In this document: positions 61,288 to 64,000 of the stretch, one piece after another | Position numbering within the stretch: the first letter of the stretch is position 1 | How the letters are laid out: the number at the start of each line of letters is the position of its first letter | Source: Raoultibacter phocaeensis | Lineage (GTDB): Bacteria > Actinomycetota > Coriobacteriia > Coriobacteriales > Eggerthellaceae | Assembly: GCF_901411515.1 (NCBI RefSeq) | Contig: NZ_CABDUX010000001.1 | Coordinates: 744,001 to 808,000 of the forward strand | Direction of reading: 5' to 3' | DNA length: 64,000 nucleotides | Made by a program: the position numbers and the translations under genes | The notes under the pieces: model-generated | Seen by the model: only the letters and a program-made list of their open reading frames with translations | The model's database searches: none | What the model was told of the DNA's origin: nothing

Positions 61288-62781
61288 TCACCGGTCGAGC
61301 ACGAGATCGATGAGCTCTTGGCGATTGTGCACGTCGAGCTTGGTGTAGATATGGCGCACGTGGCTTTTCACCGTATTTTCGGATACGCACAGCCTTTCCG
61401 AAATATAGGGCCCGCTGCGTCCTTCGATGAGGTACGAAAGCACCTCCGCCTCCCGCTTCGTAAGGAAGTGTCGGCCTGCCAATTCCTCGATCGCCTCATT
61501 CGGTGAAATCGCCGATCCCCGTGGCGAAGGCTCGGGCGCCGTGCTGCTTTTGCCCTCTTCTGCGGAGGGTGCGAACCCGACTTCAAGAGCATTCAGGTCA
61601 TCGTTGACGGGATCTCGCTTCTCGGTGAAGCCCAGCATGAGCATGAGCAGCAGCCCACCGAGCACAATGCATGCCACAAGCGCCGTGCTGCTTCCTTCGC
61701 AGGTGATGCCGAATGCGGTTCCAATGAATATCCCCAACTGGTCGAGCGTATCCACAATGCAGATGGTTTTGAGAAGCGACAGATTTGCCTTTTTACTTAG
61801 AATAATAATGATCGCCCAAATCACAAGGTCAAAGCAGGTATAGCCTGCAAGAAACAAGCACTCTGGTACGACGGTTTCCACTTCGCCGAGCATCGCTAGC
61901 GAGGGGCTTGCCAAAAGTCCGAGCGTCATGAACAAAAGCGCGTATCGCAGGATGGAATACGGACGTTGCGAGTAGCGAATGTATCCTACCAGTACAGCAA
62001 AGCTCACAAGCGCCCGTATGCCAAGGGAAAGGTAGTCGAGATCGGACCCGCCTAAGCCGCCCTCGAAAACCGTTCGGTAGTTTACGAACCCGAACGAGCA
62101 GCACACGACGAGCAAGATAGCAAGGAAACGCGGATTGTACCGCGCGAGCCCCGTGCCGTTTAGGGCCCGTACAGCTCGTTTCCGCTGCATAGTCTCATTC
62201 GCGAGCGCTTCGACAAGCGCCCTGTTGCGCTTCCGCGCGGTGAAAACCGCATAGCAGGCGGCAGAGGCGAGGGGAAGCGAAAGCGCGAAGACCACCGAGG
62301 GAAGCGGTTGGAGGAACATGACGAAAAGGATCGCAAGCAGGTTGAACGGCAATGCCGTTGCAATGTGCACAAGAGCGTTCGTGGTCCCCTCGCACGTGAT
62401 GAGCCCCCCGACGGTGACAATTCCTGCTCCCTGGTAGATGCCGACCAAGACACTGCCCGCAACAAGCAACGGCACCGAAGCCGCTTGAGCGCCGAGATAC
62501 AGAAGGAGCGATCCGCCTGCACCGCAGACAAGCGAATTCAGTGCAAACGCTTTGGCGGTAACGATTCGGGAGCGTAACGGGGCATGCAGCGCAAGCACGC
62601 CGAGCACGATCACGCTCACCGCCAGGGAAAGGGCAAGCGGCAAAGCGTCGGCGGGAGCTCCCGCAGCCGAAAACAGAGCGGGGCTGAAAGGAACGACGTC
62701 GAACCACGACCAGTAAAACGATGACACGAGCAATGCGATGGGAGATATGTTGCCCGTGAATCTGTCGAGAAGTTTCTCCAT
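61288..62781 (-). CDS. LuxR-family regulator with multi-pass membrane N-terminal domain
   Basis: A 497-residue protein with about twelve N-terminal hydrophobic segments (e.g. PIALLVSSFYWSWFDVVPFS, ALPLALSLAVSVIVLGVLAL) and a C-terminal LuxR HTH: LTKREAEVLSYLIEGRSGPY, ISERLCVSENTVKSHVRHIY, TKLDVHNRQELIDLV. The ATG at 62781 gives the standard length; its SD is weak. It is transcribed towards the lipoprotein and flavoprotein genes, 270 bp ahead, and presumably controls them in response to the reductase's substrate. Confidence 0.91.
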   Translation of the reverse strand: MEKLLDRFTGNISPIALLVSSFYWSWFDVVPFSPALFSAAGAPADALPLALSLAVSVIVLGVLALHAPLRSRIVTAKAFALNSLVCGAGGSLLLYLGAQAASVPLLVAGSVLVGIYQGAGIVTVGGLITCEGTTNALVHIATALPFNLLAILFVMFLQPLPSVVFALSLPLASAACYAVFTARKRNRALVEALANETMQRKRAVRALNGTGLARYNPRFLAILLVVCCSFGFVNYRTVFEGGLGGSDLDYLSLGIRALVSFAVLVGYIRYSQRPYSILRYALLFMTLGLLASPSLAMLGEVETVVPECLFLAGYTCFDLVIWAIIIILSKKANLSLLKTICIVDTLDQLGIFIGTAFGITCEGSSTALVACIVLGGLLLMLMLGFTEKRDPVNDDLNALEVGFAPSAEEGKSSTAPEPSPRGSAISPNEAIEELAGRHFLTKREAEVLSYLIEGRSGPYISERLCVSENTVKSHVRHIYTKLDVHNRQELIDLVLDR

Positions 62782-63057
62782 GGGAAGATTATACCGTGGC
62801 ACGAACAACCAATACCGCTCGATCGACGAAAAGAAGCGGGGGAATCTTCGGTCGAAATCCACCCTGGAAAGCATCGGCAAGAAGCATCAATCGTAGCTAG
62901 TTTTTTCTCATTTCTTCCGCTGTACCGCTTCTATCTGCCAAAATAGCTTGCGGATACCTATTTATTATCTCTATACTTATAGTATGGTTTGCGGGGCATG
63001 CATTGCCCGCCTCACGTTGCTGCACAACTTGGCACCGCAACGGTCGAAAGGGATTTC

Positions 63058-64000
63058 ATGGAAGTGACGACTTCTGCACCGCACGGCACGACGGCAAGAA
63101 CCTCTTCGGTAGCGCGGGGGGCCAACCAGATAAACGACAATCGCGCGATGCGCGAGCGCTTCGGCGAGCTCATGGCTTCGGAAAAACGCTTCGGCGTGCT
63201 TGCGATCGGCATCGACGACTTCGATCGCGTCAACAACCTGTATTCGTACGCCTTCGGAGACGAGGTGCTCGATACGCTCAATTATTTCATTGATATTCGC
63301 ACCCCCCCCCAACGAACGTATAGGTTCGACGGCGATTGCTTCGGCATAATCCTTCCCGATACAAGCGATACCGAAGCACTGCTTTCCCTGTTCAACAGTC
63401 TTCTTGAGTTCACCTCTTCAGGATTCGCCATCGACGGTACTGCCGTTTCGTTCAAAATCTCCGGCGGAATCTGCTTATACCCCGACAACGGAGACAGCGC
63501 CGATGAGCTGTACCGCAATCTGCGCATCGCCCTTTCGGATGCCAAGCGAACAGGCGGATCCTGCACCGTCTGCACGCCATCGCTTTGCGCCGATTCGCGC
63601 AAAGCGCTCTTGCTCATGGAAACGCTCCAACGCTGCATTTCCGCTTCCTTCAGAGGCTTTTCGGCCCGCTTCCAGCCGGTAGCCGACGCGGACACGGGCG
63701 AAATCCACGGCTGCGAAGTGCTCATGCGCTGGGGCGACGAACTGTTCCCCGAGGGGGTAACGCCGTTCGAGTTCATCCCCTATCTCGAAGAAAGCGGTCT
63801 CATCACCGCGGCAACGACATGGCTCATGGATGTCGCCTTCGAACAGGCGCGCCAGTGGATCGACATCGATCCCGCATTCATCATGAACATCAACATATCC
63901 AAATACACGCTCGAAGACCCACTGTTCAGGTTCCACATCGTGAAAGCCGCGAAGAAGCACCGCGTCGATCCCCACCACATCATGCTCGAGCTCACGGAAA
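63058..64000 (+). CDS. Diguanylate cyclase/phosphodiesterase-like protein (degenerate GGDEF + EAL), 3' partial
   Basis: The frame opens at ATG 63058, shortly after AAAGGGA, and runs past the window end. A GGDEF-type domain is recognisable (ERFGELMASEKRFGVLAIGI, DDFDRVNNLYSYAFGDEVLD, FKISGGICLYPDNGDSADEL) but the active-site loop reads RFDGDCFG instead of (R)GGDEF, so cyclase activity is unlikely. The EAL domain begins FQPVADADTGEIHGCEVLMR, with ExLxR intact, then MNINISKYTLEDP and MLELTE, so phosphodiesterase activity is possible. No membrane segment is seen. A C9 run (63302-63310) lies in the coding region without breaking the frame. Confidence 0.88.
   Translation, partial: MEVTTSAPHGTTARTSSVARGANQINDNRAMRERFGELMASEKRFGVLAIGIDDFDRVNNLYSYAFGDEVLDTLNYFIDIRTPPQRTYRFDGDCFGIILPDTSDTEALLSLFNSLLEFTSSGFAIDGTAVSFKISGGICLYPDNGDSADELYRNLRIALSDAKRTGGSCTVCTPSLCADSRKALLLMETLQRCISASFRGFSARFQPVADADTGEIHGCEVLMRWGDELFPEGVTPFEFIPYLEESGLITAATTWLMDVAFEQARQWIDIDPAFIMNINISKYTLEDPLFRFHIVKAAKKHRVDPHHIMLELTE

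Noticed and set aside
63301-63324. Apparent frameshift and TAG stop after the C9 run in the GGDEF/EAL gene
   Set aside because: Careful codon grouping (ACC CCC CCC CAA CGA ACG TAT AGG) keeps the frame open; the TAG is out of frame.

Overview
The window looks like chromosomal DNA of an anaerobic, Gram-positive gut actinobacterium of the Eggerthellaceae (Coriobacteriia). This is inferred from gene content, not from a marker gene. It carries three LuxR regulators whose N-terminal halves are multi-pass membrane domains, Tat-exported flavoprotein reductases, two molybdopterin oxidoreductases of the DMSO-reductase superfamily with ferredoxin partners, cell-wall-binding type 2 (CWB2) surface proteins and a hydrogenase-maturation cluster. 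No rRNA, tRNA or CRISPR array was seen. A perfect parS site at 58802-58817 suggests the right part lies in the origin-proximal domain.

Layout. 1-5.4 kb: a sensor kinase with a CxxCH (haem c-type) sensor domain (its 5' end is outside the window), its response regulator, then a Tat molybdoenzyme and a four-cluster ferredoxin. 5.4-7.1 kb: two large palindromes sharing a core, and four small XRE regulators. 7.2-12.4 kb: a MacB-type efflux operon divergent from an OmpR/histidine-kinase pair. 12.4-14.4 kb: a degenerate 20-bp tandem array and a GC-rich IS element. 14.6-17.5 kb: an amidohydrolase and a Panacea/MqsA-like toxin-antitoxin locus whose toxin frame is broken at an A8 tract. 17.6-20.4 kb: a LuxR gene and a flavoprotein remnant meeting head to head at what looks like a deletion scar. 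20.5-22.6 kb: a HemN/HemW-like protein without the radical-SAM cysteines, a DUF2975-like membrane protein and an unlisted 27-residue ORF with promoter, SD and terminator-like hairpin. 22.8-28.8 kb: hypF-hypC-hypD and a glucose-6-phosphate isomerase. 28.9-33.3 kb: LuxR/flavoprotein divergent pair and a Tat-exported rubrerythrin. 33.5-37.7 kb: a MITE sharing ends with the IS, an MFS transporter, a DprA-like/phosphoribosyltransferase pair and a LytTR regulator. 38.0-45.9 kb: DmsA-DmsB-TorD with a structured leader, a divergent NrfD-type anchor, GntR, slipin and an acetamidase. 46.1-53.2 kb: two paralogous beta-helix/CWB2 surface proteins around a MarR gene; the second has two frameshifts, one in a G8 tract inside the signal peptide. 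53.3-58.9 kb: LytS-type kinase, TauE/SafE permease, two inverted-repeat elements, a glycosyltransferase, QueT and parS. 58.9-64 kb: flavoprotein, lipoprotein, LuxR and a GGDEF/EAL protein that runs off the window.

Functionally the window is dominated by extracytoplasmic anaerobic respiration (two molybdoenzymes, two intact and one broken flavoprotein), each under a dedicated membrane sensor, and by surface and conflict genes with homopolymer tracts or frameshifts. All functions were assigned by reading sequence motifs; no database search was run.
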